From positions 42,491,718-42,555,717 of the forward strand of contig OX465590.1 in the NCBI GenBank assembly GCA_950022655.1: a stretch of 64,000 nt of DNA, in the 5' to 3' direction. The stretch is from Alentia gelatinosa (Eukaryota; Annelida; Polychaeta; Phyllodocida; Polynoidae). Positions 34,290 through 44,173 of the stretch are shown in pieces (the stretch's first letter is position 1; the number at the start of each line of letters is the position of its first letter). The translations under genes and the position numbers were made by a program. A model generated the notes under the pieces. The model did not search any database and was not told where the DNA came from. It saw nothing but the letters and a program-made list of their open reading frames with translations.

Positions 34290-34742
34290 ATTAGGGATGA
34301 ACGATTAGTTCCAAAATCGTATAGGAATCGGGGAACTTGTCGCAGTCAAATAACATAACCCCTTGCTCGGCCGGCGGCACTCTAAGAGAGTGGATGGTGG
34401 GTGTTTGTCCTAAGCAAATCAGTCTATACTTACCAAGAGATATACGATTATGTACCCCCGGCTGACGGAATTAGGATTTGGGAACAGTCAGCGACTAGAT
34501 TTATCAACATGTTGATAAACTTTAATCCACCAACTTTGGAACATAGAAACCACAACTTGTCAGCGACAGAAGGAGTCTGAAGGAGCTGGTTCACTAATCG
34601 GTGGCTCACCCTTGCCTAGCTGTCCTACATCTACCGACTATGGCCGACTCTGTTAGGACGCCTTGGCTGAAACAAATTATTCCCCTTTTCTCGCCGACAA
34701 AGGTACATAAATGTTCCGAAATTGGTTGATGGGCATTGGGCT
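34290..34742. mobile_element. Second, truncated copy of the 316-bp element
   Basis: It repeats the interior (ATGAACGATTAGTTCC) and the right end (GTTGATGGGCATTGGGCTT) of the neighbour in the same orientation. It lacks the left terminus and carries extra sequence in the middle. Confidence 0.65.
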
Positions 34743-34789
34743 TTAAGGCATTCTCTTAGGCCAATGAGATATATCATTATGCATCGTAT

Positions 34790-35070
34790 TCAAGACCCAG
34801 ACACAGATACCATAACTGTGGTATACAGATTCACATTTGTGCTAAACAGCCTCAAAGCCATGGTATACGGGAATGTAGTCCCTTCGTGCTAAGGAGGTGC
34901 GGGGACAACGAAGTTGCTGAGGACCACATGCCATGTGCACATCTTCTCAAGAGGGGCGTCCAGGTGCGACGTTGTGTGGGCTCCGCCTCAGTGGGCCTTT
35001 AACTATGTGGTCCTACGTGGATGACGTTATGGACAGCTAAGACTGTCTTAGTGAACAGACCTAAATATTA
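34790..35070. other. Fragment of hairpin element H, then unassigned sequence
   Basis: CATAACTGTGGTATACAG and CCATGGTATACGG at about 34805-34870 match the internal part of hairpin element H in reverse orientation. The rest is unassigned. Confidence 0.5.
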
Positions 35071-35112
35071 TTAGGCCCGGCGTCCACCTACTACGATATG
35101 GCTCCGATATGG

Positions 35113-35313
35113 TCAATTATAACGGAGGCGGAATTGGAATTACAGGGCATTTATTTCAGTGAGACAAGTTCATACAACTGGAGATTACATGGCATGTGAA
35201 CATCGTAATCTTAGATAAGTCATGAGTATTTAGTGTCCGTAGCAAATAACCCTGAAATAGAAAAATGTTCTCAAACGTGAGAAATTATGCCAAAGGGCAT
35301 AGGCATAAATGCC
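35113..35313 (-). repeat. Split direct repeat B2 of element A
   Basis: A 201-bp repeat identical to 35494-35694 apart from one base (GTAGCAAAT against GTAGTAAAT). Confidence 0.9.
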
Positions 35314-35355
35314 CTAGAACATGAGTCTTTGACGAAAAAGGTGAGGGTGGGCGGG

Positions 35356-35498
35356 TTCCGAAGCAAACGCTGTCTTGAAGATCGCTGGAGGCGCCCTCTG
35401 TGGAGTACTGTGCGCATCTGCGACGCGATAGCGTAAGCGCTAGGTGGCGCCAGTCATTCCTCCCGTACAATTACTCCCAATTTCCAATTAGCCTCAAT
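35356..35498 (-). repeat. Split direct repeat A2 of element A
   Basis: About 143 bp repeated at 39770-39912 with one difference (GCGATAGCG against GCGATCGCG). It overlaps the start of B1 by the shared TCAAT. Confidence 0.9.
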
Positions 35499-35694
35499 TA
35501 TAACGGAGGCGGAATTGGAATTACAGGGCATTTATTTCAGTGAGACAAGTTCATACAACTGGAGATTACATGGCATGTGAACATCGTAATCTTAGATAAG
35601 TCATGAGTATTTAGTGTCCGTAGTAAATAACCCTGAAATAGAAAAATGTTCTCAAACGTGAGAAATTATGCCAAAGGGCATAGGCATAAATGCC
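35494..35694 (-). repeat. Split direct repeat B1 of element A
   Basis: This is the second copy of the 201-bp repeat. The recombinase frame reads into it and stops at 35611. Confidence 0.9.
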
Positions 35695-36671
35695 AAACTT
35701 ATTATTACAGTCAGGAAGGGAGCGACGTCCTTCCCGACGGGGTAAGTAAGGCCTAATGCCCGTGGCACTGTTCCAGGTGCCATGATGGGAGATAACACTC
35801 TGGGGTACCCCCGCAGCCACGGCATCGTGGACTGCCCCCCTCCTCAAGGAGTGGAGTGTTACTCTCTCGGCCGCCGGGAATCCCACGGCCGCCAGGGCAG
35901 CACGCATGACGGCGCACAACGGCCGAGAGGTCAGAGGGACTGATGATGAGAGGATGAACGCTGGCGCCCGTGGAGGGGCCGGAACGGCCGCGACGTAGTT
36001 CCTATAGGCGTCTACCGGGCAGATCAGCGGATCCGCCAAGCGCGGGAGATCGACCACGTGAGGGGGGGCCGCACGTGACCGTGTCTTGGTCTCACGTGGA
36101 TCCTGAGGAGTCCATGCTGGGGCTGTATGTCCGCTCGCTGTAGGGTGTGGGGGCCGCCCCACGAGGTCAATGACGGAGATACGAGGTTCGAGGCCCGTAG
36201 AAACGTGAAGAAAGCAATAAGTAGAGCCGCCCGGAGGACGAGGGCCGAGGGCCCGGCCCTGGATAAGTAGAGAAGCACGTGCCGGAGTTCTTGAAGGCGA
36301 ACTGCAGGGGCGGGTGCCGGGATGTGGGTGGAGAGGCGTCTGGTACCGCGCTGAATCGCGAGGACCTCGTCCGCAAACAGCGGTGCCGGGTCCCCGCCAT
36401 GGAGGCATATCCAGGTCCGGGCTCCTGATAGATAGTTGGCGGCCGTTGCCGGGGCCCGAAATGAATTGGCTAGGGCCTGGGTGTAGAGGGCCCCGTAGGC
36501 AACAGTCGGCCAGCGAGGGTCGAATCCTGATGAGACGGCGAAACGCACGTAGGCCTGGGCCTGAATGAGGTGGTTCTGGCGCGTCGAGGGGGCCTCAGCC
36601 GACGCCAGGGATGCCATCATCTGGGCATGCAGGGGGGTGCCGGTGCCTAGATAGGATGGAAGCAAAAACAT
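35611..36671 (-). pseudogene. Tyrosine recombinase of element A, one frameshift
   Basis: This enzyme would insert the circular cDNA. The N-terminal core-binding-like part and the first catalytic arginine (FLRASNL, R159) are in the frame from 36671. The box II part, with THLHSLRRGA-type H-x2-R (here TLHSLRRGA), GTWNS and the nucleophile tyrosine in RPYLPR, is in the frame ending at 35611. A one-base indel near 36090-36130 separates them. The frame ends inside repeat B1. Apart from the frameshift, all four signature residues are present. Confidence 0.8.
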
Positions 36672-38757
36672 CTATATCAAATACGGGGTTGATAATTACA
36701 GAGGAACGGCCGCCAGGAGCGATGGCTTCCGCAACGGCCGCATATACAAAGCTGACATCGACATCCCACAACGCGGCCGCCAGCCAGATCTCGCGGGTTA
36801 CGGCCGAGACGACCGGGTCGTTAGTTCGGCCTGAGGCGATGGCCTCAACTGGAGCCATGTCGTCCGTGTGGACGACGTCGGCCGCCCCGGGTGGCGCCCT
36901 CGCGCCGAGAGTAGCAATGCCCTGGAGAATGGCTACCGCGTGGAACCGGAACCCGGGGCCGAGGGCGGCCGCGGTGCCGGGCGCCTCCTGGCGCAAGCTT
37001 GCGGTGGCCGTTTCAGCGACGATGACCGCGTCCCTGCTAGACACAAAGATACTGAACGGTTCTCTGTGTGGAGCAACCAGGACCACGCCGTTGGCGGCCG
37101 TTGCATAACGTGTAAACCACCGAAAGTCCTCTTTTACCGCAGCTGGGATGGTCGCCACGCCCACTCCCGGGACTCGAGGTAGGAAGGCGAGAGCATGGGC
37201 AACAAACTTGCGGGCTTGTGATACGCAACGGGCGACGTATATTAGGCGGCCGAGGATGGACTGGAGGCGGGCCCGGGTGATGGCTTTACGGGCGATCCAC
37301 GCCTTGCACTCCCTCACCACGTCGGCCAGCCGGTCCTCCGGGATGCGCAGGGTCATCGCGACCGTATCTATGTCAATCCCTAGCCATTCCATTCGTTGGG
37401 CCAGAGGGCTACACTTGTCTGCGGCGAGGACCAGGCCCAAGCGCGCCGCGAGGCCCCCGAAGGCGGTGTAGGCGTCCGTTGCTTCCTGGCGCGTGGCCTC
37501 GGCGCCCGCGAAGTCGTCGATGTATGACAACGCGTGGTGGCCCCCACGGCCCAGGAGGAAGGTTACCGCACGTGTGACTCTCTGACATGCCGAGGCCGAG
37601 AGGCGGGCGCCGAACGGGCAGCACGGGTCAATGTAGTACCTCCCCTCGGCCGCGACGGCTTGGAGGGGGAGGTCCCGGGGGTCCACCCGTAGCTGGCGGT
37701 AAGCCCTGGCCATGTCGGCTTTCCAGAGCCAGGCCCCTTTTCCCAGTGCCCGAACTCTCTCCGCGAGGTCGGCGACCGTAGGGAGGGTGCATGTCTGGGC
37801 GTACGGCAGATGGGGGCCCATTTCCACACCCGCATTGACCCCGCCCCCGGGGGGGAAAGACATGTCGACTATTACTCTCCTGCTGGAGGAGCCCCTCTTT
37901 GGACGAGTCATGAGGGGAGATACAGCCGACCACGGGGTGAAGGGGAGGTCCCGGAACGGGCCTACCAAAGCCCCCTCCCCGAGCTCCTTCTCCAGGTAGG
38001 CCGCGACATGGCGGGGGTAATTCTCCGTGGAGGCGTGGTTGCGTTGCGTGGAGGTGGGGGGGCTAGCGCCCGTGAATCCCAACGGCCAGCCGTACTCCAG
38101 AAATTCGATGACCTGATTATCGTGGTAGTAGACTAGGGCCGCCCTCCGTGCATCGATCCACATGCCCGAGGGAACGGGTATCCGAGCCCCGAGGTAGTTC
38201 GGGAGGCCCGAGACCAGGACCTCGCTGTAGGCCCTCTCAATTGCCTCGTGCCCCCCCCACACTCCAGGAGAAGGGCGAGGCCAGATGGATTTCACAACCG
38301 TTGCGTAGGCGGCAGGCCCACACCGTAGGGGCGCAACCCGAGGAACCGGGGGGGTACCTGCCGCGTCCTCACTGTCGCCTGCGGCGCCACCTGCCCTATC
38401 TGGGGACGCGCCTGTGGCGCCCTCTAGCGATTCATCTGCTGAGGTGCTGGACGCGCCTCCGTCGTAGACATGGAGGGTACTTTCAACATAGTAATCAGTG
38501 GGGGGGGTCGCACCGGGACAGCGACGGCCACGACCCCCCGTAACACATTCATCGGCCGTAGGCAAAGTGTAGGCCGTAGGCGCAGGTAAACAAACAAATA
38601 ACTCTTGTACATTGTCAGCTGAAGCGAGGCGGGACGGGTGATGAGTCGCCTCGCCTATCGACGAAAAACCTGGGGGGGGGGGGTGGAGACTTGATCTGGC
38701 ATGCGTGAAGCGCTTGCGGGACTTGCCGCGCTTAGATTCCTCTGTTTTACTTTGCAT
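36595..38757 (-). CDS. Reverse transcriptase / RNase H of element A
   Basis: An intact 720-codon frame starts at ATG 38757 and overlaps the end of gag. About 200 N-terminal residues are low-complexity. The RT shows RPKRGSSSRRVIVDMS, LWKADMARAYRQL, CPFGARLSASA and a catalytic YIDD at residues 412-415 (37524-37513). The RNase H position follows the thumb-like LGRLIYVARC segment. Here the usual catalytic residues are hard to find: the first strand reads FSIFVSSRD instead of the VDACLSG seen in element B. The D of HTDDMAPVEA is kept, but the last DALSR-type motif is absent. Either the RNase H is inactive or this lineage has remodelled it. The last 77 bp overlap the recombinase frame. Confidence 0.9.
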   Translation of the reverse strand: MQSKTEESKRGKSRKRFTHARSSLHPPPPGFSSIGEATHHPSRLASADNVQELFVCLPAPTAYTLPTADECVTGGRGRRCPGATPPTDYYVESTLHVYDGGASSTSADESLEGATGASPDRAGGAAGDSEDAAGTPPVPRVAPLRCGPAAYATVVKSIWPRPSPGVWGGHEAIERAYSEVLVSGLPNYLGARIPVPSGMWIDARRAALVYYHDNQVIEFLEYGWPLGFTGASPPTSTQRNHASTENYPRHVAAYLEKELGEGALVGPFRDLPFTPWSAVSPLMTRPKRGSSSRRVIVDMSFPPGGGVNAGVEMGPHLPYAQTCTLPTVADLAERVRALGKGAWLWKADMARAYRQLRVDPRDLPLQAVAAEGRYYIDPCCPFGARLSASACQRVTRAVTFLLGRGGHHALSYIDDFAGAEATRQEATDAYTAFGGLAARLGLVLAADKCSPLAQRMEWLGIDIDTVAMTLRIPEDRLADVVRECKAWIARKAITRARLQSILGRLIYVARCVSQARKFVAHALAFLPRVPGVGVATIPAAVKEDFRWFTRYATAANGVVLVAPHREPFSIFVSSRDAVIVAETATASLRQEAPGTAAALGPGFRFHAVAILQGIATLGARAPPGAADVVHTDDMAPVEAIASGRTNDPVVSAVTREIWLAAALWDVDVSFVYAAVAEAIAPGGRSSVIINPVFDIDVFASILSRHRHPPACPDDGIPGVG

Positions 38758-39734
38758 GCTACCTCCGAATGGCCGTTGGATGCCCCCGTATAGACCGAGC
38801 AGTAAGTGCAGATGTGGTTCATGCGAATGCCCGCTTCCACGTGCCCGGGGGGCTTATCACACCCCCCGGTTTGTTGTACGGCTGGCACGGCCTCGCTGTG
38901 TCGTCCCTAGCCTTTTTCCCCTTGACATTATCGACTGCATAAGCTATGCGGCCTGCATAGACCTGTGATATTGCAACCCTGAGGAGCTGAATGTGAGTGT
39001 CCTCGAGCCAGCCTAAGCGTAGGCGGCCCTCACTGACCATCGCAAATACGCGTTCTGACCACCTCCGGACCTGTGCAAAGTCGAACTCCCGGGCGTCCTC
39101 GAGGACCTCCTCCAGGTGTACCACCAGAGGTGCCACGTATGCGGGGGGGAAATCATCGTCATTAATAATTCGTAACAATGCCCATGCATACTCTGCCAAT
39201 GTGAGTTCGTTCAGGCCTGTCTTCGCTCTCTCCGGGCCTCGATGCACATATAAATGTGGGAAAAACTTATATTTACCGGCTTCATTGACCCTCGAGGCCG
39301 TGGTCTCCAGAATCTTGCGTACTTGGTCCTCCACCTCGTCGTCGGGCCTAGCCGGCCTAACGGTCATAGGTGGTACCATGGCTGCGGCCCGCCTCTGCTC
39401 CAAGAGGTTGAGCGGATGCCGAGGCCACCACTTTTTCGATGAAAGCATTTTCCATACCGTTTGTGATGCCCTGGAGAACTCGAGGCTGGAGTGTCTCGGC
39501 CGTCGGCGCTTGCATCGAGGGAGGCGAAGTGGCCGTATTTGCTGAGGTGCCTGGATCTGGGCAGGCGCCATTGCCGTTCAGTTTTGCCGCTATCTCCGCG
39601 AGTGCCGTCTCCAAAACACTAAACCTCCTGTCGAAGCTCGCGAACTCGTCGCTAAAAACGACATCGTCGTTTTCCTGGTCTTCAACTACCTTCGTCTGAT
39701 CCTTCGTCCTTCGCTTTGGAGTGTTTTTACCCAT
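38655..39734 (-). pseudogene. gag-like gene of element A, frameshifted
   Basis: The N-terminal frame (39734 to 39357) starts MGKNTPKRRTKDQ and has a possible coiled coil (FDRRFSVLETALAEIAAKL). The middle region, including a segment alignable with the gag of element B (RRWSERVFAMVSEGRL against RRWSDFVFDQIEAGRM), is in another frame (39571 to about 38880). The C-terminal Cys/His stretch (CTYCSVYTG, preceded by GGCDKPPGHVE) is back in the first frame and ends at 38655. Two compensating indels, near 39360-39400 and 38870-38890, are inferred. The Cys/His module matches the one in element B in position and spacing, which supports a nucleocapsid role. Confidence 0.7.
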
Positions 39735-39769
39735 CTTTGCGAGTGATTTGAGCGAGCTCTTAAATTAGC

Positions 39770-39912
39770 TTCCGAAGCAAACGCTGTCTTGAAGATCGCT
39801 GGAGGCGCCCTCTGTGGAGTACTGTGCGCATCTGCGACGCGATCGCGTAAGCGCTAGGTGGCGCCAGTCATTCCTCCCGTACAATTACTCCCAATTTCCA
39901 ATTAGCCTCAAT
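39770..39912 (-). repeat. Split direct repeat A1 of element A
   Basis: This is the 5' terminal copy of the 143-bp repeat. It lies 35 bp upstream of the gag start codon region at 39734. Confidence 0.9.
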
Positions 39913-40303
39913 GATGCACCTCCCGATAAAAATAAAAATCGTATCGGAAGGTCACCTAATATCAGGGCAGTTGACCACGATTCTGCGATTAGACACCGAT
40001 AAAACCCCCATACAACGTGTGGTGGATTGGCATGTCTAAACATATGTCTACGATTTTGCACCTTCCCGATACGTCTCCGATATTTGCTTTTTGTATCGGT
40101 GCCATATCGGTAGGTCTAAATTTCTATCGTAGTAGGTGGACGCCAGGCCTAAAGCGACAACCCTTGTATGTGGTACTGAAGGTCTTCATGTACGAATCTA
40201 GATTATTTGATAGGCCCCAGGGGGCGGTTGAGTAAACTATGAACGACCAAAAACAGTATTTTAGAGTTGTCTCTGAGGCCATAGGGTTGTATGAAATAAG
40301 CCT

Positions 40304-40579
40304 CATTACCCTACCCCCGGATGAAAGAGACAAGCAGTGGCTTGGGAGAATAAAATTTTATTTAATTTTATGCAAATATAGTAATAAAATTATGTCGACC
40401 TTACTGGACGAGCATATTAATGATAAGATAATATGAAGGTAAGTATATGATAATTGACAGTTAGAATATAGGTCAATTATGATAAGTAAAATATGAGATA
40501 CAATAAACATGATAATTGTATGAGATACAATATAGGTTATTGGATACAATATATGTTATTGTATAAGTAATAAAAAGCC
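40304..40579 (-). repeat. Split direct repeat B2 of element B
   Basis: A 276-bp AT-rich repeat matching 40823-41098 with two differences. Confidence 0.9.
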
Positions 40580-40622
40580 CTACGTGAGTAGGAGGATATG
40601 AGATAAGGTTGTGGGTGGGTGG

Positions 40623-40827
40623 GACGAAAAAGTAAGTAAAGTACGTGCGTACTGTAGGGAGGTTGAAGGAGAAGTGAGGCCGGTGTACGGACCGGGCTGT
40701 ACCACGTGACCGCGTGGTGGGTGAGAGAGCCGCGAGGGGGCAGGAGGGGCGCCCGGGAGGCGCGGTAGAGGGGGACACCGGAGGTGGCAATGACTCCCCC
40801 TGAGCAGAGCCCATGAGAATACCATTA
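40623..40827 (-). repeat. Split direct repeat A2 of element B
   Basis: A repeat of about 203 bp matching 45338-45540 with one difference. It is separated from B2 by 43 bp of unique sequence and overlaps B1 by CATT. Confidence 0.9.
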
Positions 40828-41098
40828 CCCTACCCCCGGATGAAAGAGACAAGCAGTGGCTTGGGAGAATAAAATTTTATTTAATTTTATGCAAATATAG
40901 TAATAAAATTATGTCGACCTTACTGGACGAGCATATTAATGATAAGGTAATATGAAGGTAAGTATATGATAATTGACAGTTAGAATATAGGTCAATTATG
41001 ATAAGTAAAATATGAGATACAATAAATATGATAATTGTATGAGATACAATATAGGTTATTGGATACAATATATGTTATTGTATAAGTAATAAAAAGCC
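40823..41098 (-). repeat. Split direct repeat B1 of element B
   Basis: This is the second copy of the 276-bp repeat. It begins 39 bp after the recombinase stop. Confidence 0.9.
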
Positions 41099-41137
41099 AA
41101 AAAGGCAAAAAAGGAGAGGGGGGGTGGGAAAATGTTT

Positions 41138-42130
41138 TTAGTCTTTCTGAAGTGAGTTGATCAAGGCCCGATTGACGGCCTGAGCGTCATTGGCCTTGAT
41201 GTAAGTCCGGTGGGCGTTGGACTTCCAACCACCGTACCGCTGAATAGAGAGCTCTGGCATACCCGCTTGGTATGCCTGAGTGGCCGCGGCCTTACGTAGG
41301 CTGTGGAGCGTGTACGTGGAAGGCTGACCGGCGGCAGTGAGAAGGGACTTCCATTCGCGTGTGAGAAGTCTTGTGGTGACTACCTCCCCGCCCGCGAGGG
41401 TAAGGAACGGGGCCTTGGGGCTGATCGTGGGGACGGCCGCGATCATAGAGGAGATGGCGCGTACCGGGCACGCCGCGACATCGGGTGACGCCTGGATCAC
41501 CACCGTCTTCTCTTCCCCCGCCAGTTGCAGGTTCTTGGCTGCCTTGATCCGCACCGTTACTTCCGTCGGCGTGACCACCACGTCGCGGCGCGACAGGTGT
41601 CGCGCATGGTCGAACTTGGCGGCCGACGGTGGGGCGACCTCACTCTGCCTCAGAGCCGCGTAGTATATCAGTAGTATTGCGGCCCGTAGCACCAGGTGGG
41701 TCGGCGAGGATGTGAGGGCCGCGAGGACCGACCTGAGGACCTCCATAGGGACCGGAGGCTTGACGTTTGGGACGTATGACTTGTTGCGCCTCATCGCATC
41801 CAGGGCGCGCTTCACTCGGTAGTCCTCCGTCGGCGCGACGTCCCCTCCCGTCAGTCGCAGGTGCGACTGAAGTGGGATAGGTGATTCGCGCCCCGTCGCC
41901 GGGGAGGGGGCGTGGTCCGAGACGTACTCGAGGTATGCCGTGATGAAGCTGGTAGTGGGTTTCTGGGCGTCGGCCCCCATCCGGCGGCAGAACGCATGGT
42001 ATGTCGCGACGGCGCTCCGCTGGTTCGCGACCGTTCCGGGGGCACGCGCCTCGCATTGCCGCGCAGATGCCCTCGTCTGGAGTAAGAGCAGCTCCCGATC
42101 TGCAGGCGAGACGCAAAACAGGGTTATAGC
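41138..42130 (-). CDS. Tyrosine recombinase of element B
   Basis: From ATG 41980 the protein has 280 residues. The frame stays open upstream to about 42130, and that extension (for example RSAVATYHAFCRR) looks like the start of a core-binding domain, so the true product is probably longer, about 330 residues. Signature residues counted from 41980 are R111 (AALRQSEV), H226 and R229 (TLHSLRKAA), W252 (YGGWKS) and Y260 (HRTYI). The frame overlaps the RT frame in the +1 relation, as in element A. No interruption is visible, so it could be active. Confidence 0.9.
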   Translation of the reverse strand, partial: AITLFCVSPADRELLLLQTRASARQCEARAPGTVANQRSAVATYHAFCRRMGADAQKPTTSFITAYLEYVSDHAPSPATGRESPIPLQSHLRLTGGDVAPTEDYRVKRALDAMRRNKSYVPNVKPPVPMEVLRSVLAALTSSPTHLVLRAAILLIYYAALRQSEVAPPSAAKFDHARHLSRRDVVVTPTEVTVRIKAAKNLQLAGEEKTVVIQASPDVAACPVRAISSMIAAVPTISPKAPFLTLAGGEVVTTRLLTREWKSLLTAAGQPSTYTLHSLRKAAATQAYQAGMPELSIQRYGGWKSNAHRTYIKANDAQAVNRALINSLQKD

Positions 42131-44147
42131 AGACGTGGGTGCATGGAACGACCTCGAGGAGGGAATGGAAATTTCTGAACATCGAAGCCGTATCGTAGTC
42201 CCTCGAGGTCAGATGCGCCCGACTCAGTGCATCCGCGACGATGTTGAGTTTGCCAGGGACGTGCGTGTAAATGAAGTCTACTTCCATTTTTGCTTGCACC
42301 ATCCAGGCCTGGTGGGCACACTCGGCCAGGACGGGGTTCCTCGCACGCCCAGAGGTGAGTGCCTGGACAGTCCCCATGTTGTCGCAGTAGACTTCCACGC
42401 GAGAACCTCTGTCCCGGTCTGTGATAAACGTGCACATCGCGAACACCGTGTTTAGGGCCTCCAGCTCCGCGATGCAGCAGACCGGGTCGTTGACCGGGGA
42501 TACCTGTCCGGAGTAGCAGTAGGTGCCGTCCGTACCCCCAATGCCCGAGAGACACGCGTCCACTATGATGCACTTGGTCGGGGGTCCTCGCGGGATGAGG
42601 GCGTGCCCGTTCCATCCCTCGGCGAACCGCAGGAACCACCCGAGGTCCTGCCTCATCTCGGAATTAATATTGAGATAGTATCCGGTCATCCCTCGGAGGG
42701 CCTCGAGGAGTTTACTGACGAAATGTCGTGCCGGCCGGATACACTTTGAGACATGTAGTACCCGCCCGAGGACGGATTGCAGCTGGCGTTTCGTCAGAGA
42801 CCGTTTCTGATACACCGCCCTCACGTGTTCTCGGACCTCGCGAAGCTTGCCCTCGGGGACGGTCAGAGACATCTCCGCCGCGTTGATGATGATACCGAGC
42901 CAGGTAACGACCCGACTCGGGGGCTGCGCTTTCCCGCGGGCCTCGGGGAGTCCGAGTTCCGTCAGCAGGTCTCGGGCCGTCTGGAAATCGGCCTCGGACT
43001 TCTCTCTGGTGGGCGAGAGAATGATTAGGTCGTCCAGATACATGCAGGCATCGACCCCCTTCTGGCCGAGTATAGCGACGATGGCCTCCGCTACGCACTG
43101 CATGTGGTACGAGGAGGCACGGGCACCGAACGGCATCGCCGTGTCGCAGAAGTACCCGTCCCTCCACGCGAAGCACAGGAGGGGCCAGTCCAGGGGGTCG
43201 CACCGGAAGTTTTTATACGCCCTCGCGATGTCGATCGAGCACATATAACTCCCGGGCCCCGAGGCCACCAGGCGGCCGACGAAACTGTCGACGGTCAGGA
43301 GGCCATGCTCCCTCTCCTCTCCATACACGGAATTCTTGACCACAAACCCGTTAACGCTGTCGTCCTTCGGGTAAGTCATGTCGGTGATGACCCGACGGTC
43401 GTCCGTGCCCCTTTTCTCGCGTGTCATTAACGGCGACACGTGACACCAGGGTTCAAAAGGGGGAGCCTCGTACGGCCCTAGGAGATTGTTGAACCCTCTC
43501 TCCTTCTCGATGAAACTATCTATCTGCTCAGGGTATCCCGTGGCACTGGGGTGGTTGGGCACGCCACGCGTGTCGCTGACGGGACCGGTGTATCCCAACG
43601 GGAAACCGTACCTGATAAAACCGAGCAGCTCCTCCCTCCCGGGGATGCCCGTGAGGTACCGCACCCATGCCGGTATGTGCAAGTCCGTGGGGAGGTCGAT
43701 ACGGGCGCCGAGCGCGTTGGGCAGGCCCGTGCGCTGTACCTCCTGGTAGATGTAGGCGTGCCCCGGCGGCCCGGGGGCCGAGAAGCACGGCCAGTGGACC
43801 CGTCGGTGTCCGGCGAACGCCTCGGGGTCCGTACGGACCCCGGGGGAGGCAACTCCGGTCTCACATACCTTCCTCACGGCGGCGAAGTCGATATTTTCTC
43901 CGGCGCTCAGATCCTCCCGGGGCAATTGCCGAGCCAATTGCTCCCGCTCCCCGCTAACACGCCTAACCACGGGAGTGGGTTCGTTGGTGGGCGTGCTCCT
44001 CTGTTTGATGACAGCCCCCACGTGCGCCGCACGTGTTGTTGTTGTCACGTGGGGTGTTGCGTCATCCTGTGTGCACTCGTTGCCCGGTGCCCCCTCTCCG
44101 AGTGCATGCATCCTTAGTGCCGGGGGTTTACGACGCGCCACGCTCAC
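41640..44147 (-). CDS. Reverse transcriptase / RNase H of element B
   Basis: An 835-codon open frame whose first in-frame ATG is at 44111; the upstream start shown is a GTG. The RT region has MTREKRGTDDRRVITDMT, CSIDIARAYKNF, MPFGARASSYH and a catalytic YLDD at residues 370-373 (43040-43029). The RNase H shows D530 in IIVDACLSGIGG, E in AELEALN, D in YCDNMG and D in ADALSR, so all four acidic residues are present. The true domain end is near 42130, at CYNPVL. The remaining 160 codons overlap the recombinase in a different frame and are probably not meaningful. Confidence 0.93.
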   Translation of the reverse strand: MSVARRKPPALRMHALGEGAPGNECTQDDATPHVTTTTRAAHVGAVIKQRSTPTNEPTPVVRRVSGEREQLARQLPREDLSAGENIDFAAVRKVCETGVASPGVRTDPEAFAGHRRVHWPCFSAPGPPGHAYIYQEVQRTGLPNALGARIDLPTDLHIPAWVRYLTGIPGREELLGFIRYGFPLGYTGPVSDTRGVPNHPSATGYPEQIDSFIEKERGFNNLLGPYEAPPFEPWCHVSPLMTREKRGTDDRRVITDMTYPKDDSVNGFVVKNSVYGEEREHGLLTVDSFVGRLVASGPGSYMCSIDIARAYKNFRCDPLDWPLLCFAWRDGYFCDTAMPFGARASSYHMQCVAEAIVAILGQKGVDACMYLDDLIILSPTREKSEADFQTARDLLTELGLPEARGKAQPPSRVVTWLGIIINAAEMSLTVPEGKLREVREHVRAVYQKRSLTKRQLQSVLGRVLHVSKCIRPARHFVSKLLEALRGMTGYYLNINSEMRQDLGWFLRFAEGWNGHALIPRGPPTKCIIVDACLSGIGGTDGTYCYSGQVSPVNDPVCCIAELEALNTVFAMCTFITDRDRGSRVEVYCDNMGTVQALTSGRARNPVLAECAHQAWMVQAKMEVDFIYTHVPGKLNIVADALSRAHLTSRDYDTASMFRNFHSLLEVVPCTHVCYNPVLRLACRSGAALTPDEGICAAMRGACPRNGREPAERRRDIPCVLPPDGGRRPETHYQLHHGIPRVRLGPRPLPGDGARITYPTSVAPATDGRGRRADGGLPSEARPGCDEAQQVIRPKRQASGPYGGPQVGPRGPHILADPPGATGRNTTDILRGSEAE

Positions 44148-44173
44148 TCGCGGGGCGCGTCCGGGCCGTTTTT

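Larger units (their letters stand above)
35113..39912 (-). mobile_element. Ngaro/DIRS-like tyrosine-recombinase retrotransposon A
   Basis: On the minus strand the order is repeat A1 (39912-39770), gag, RT/RNase H, recombinase, B1 (35694-35494), A2 (35498-35356) and B2 (35313-35113). This split direct repeat arrangement is characteristic of Ngaro/PAT-type DIRS elements. Paired repeats differ at only one position each, so insertion was recent. The ends share TCAAT with the inferred target junction, and there is no target duplication, as expected for tyrosine recombination. gag and recombinase contain frameshifts. Confidence 0.9.
35071..40152. mobile_element. Short inverted-repeat element 1, split by a DIRS-like element
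   Basis: The left end (TTAGGCCCGGCGTCCACCTA) and the right end, read inverted (TTAGGCCTGGCGTCCACCTA), pair over about 27 bp. Removing the retroelement at 35113-39912 leaves a host element of about 285 bp. Its interior also occurs at 30708-30971. Confidence 0.75.

Noticed and set aside
41640..42120. C-terminal 160 codons of the RT frame of element B as a domain
   Set aside because: They overlap the recombinase in another frame and have a composition expected of an out-of-frame reading.
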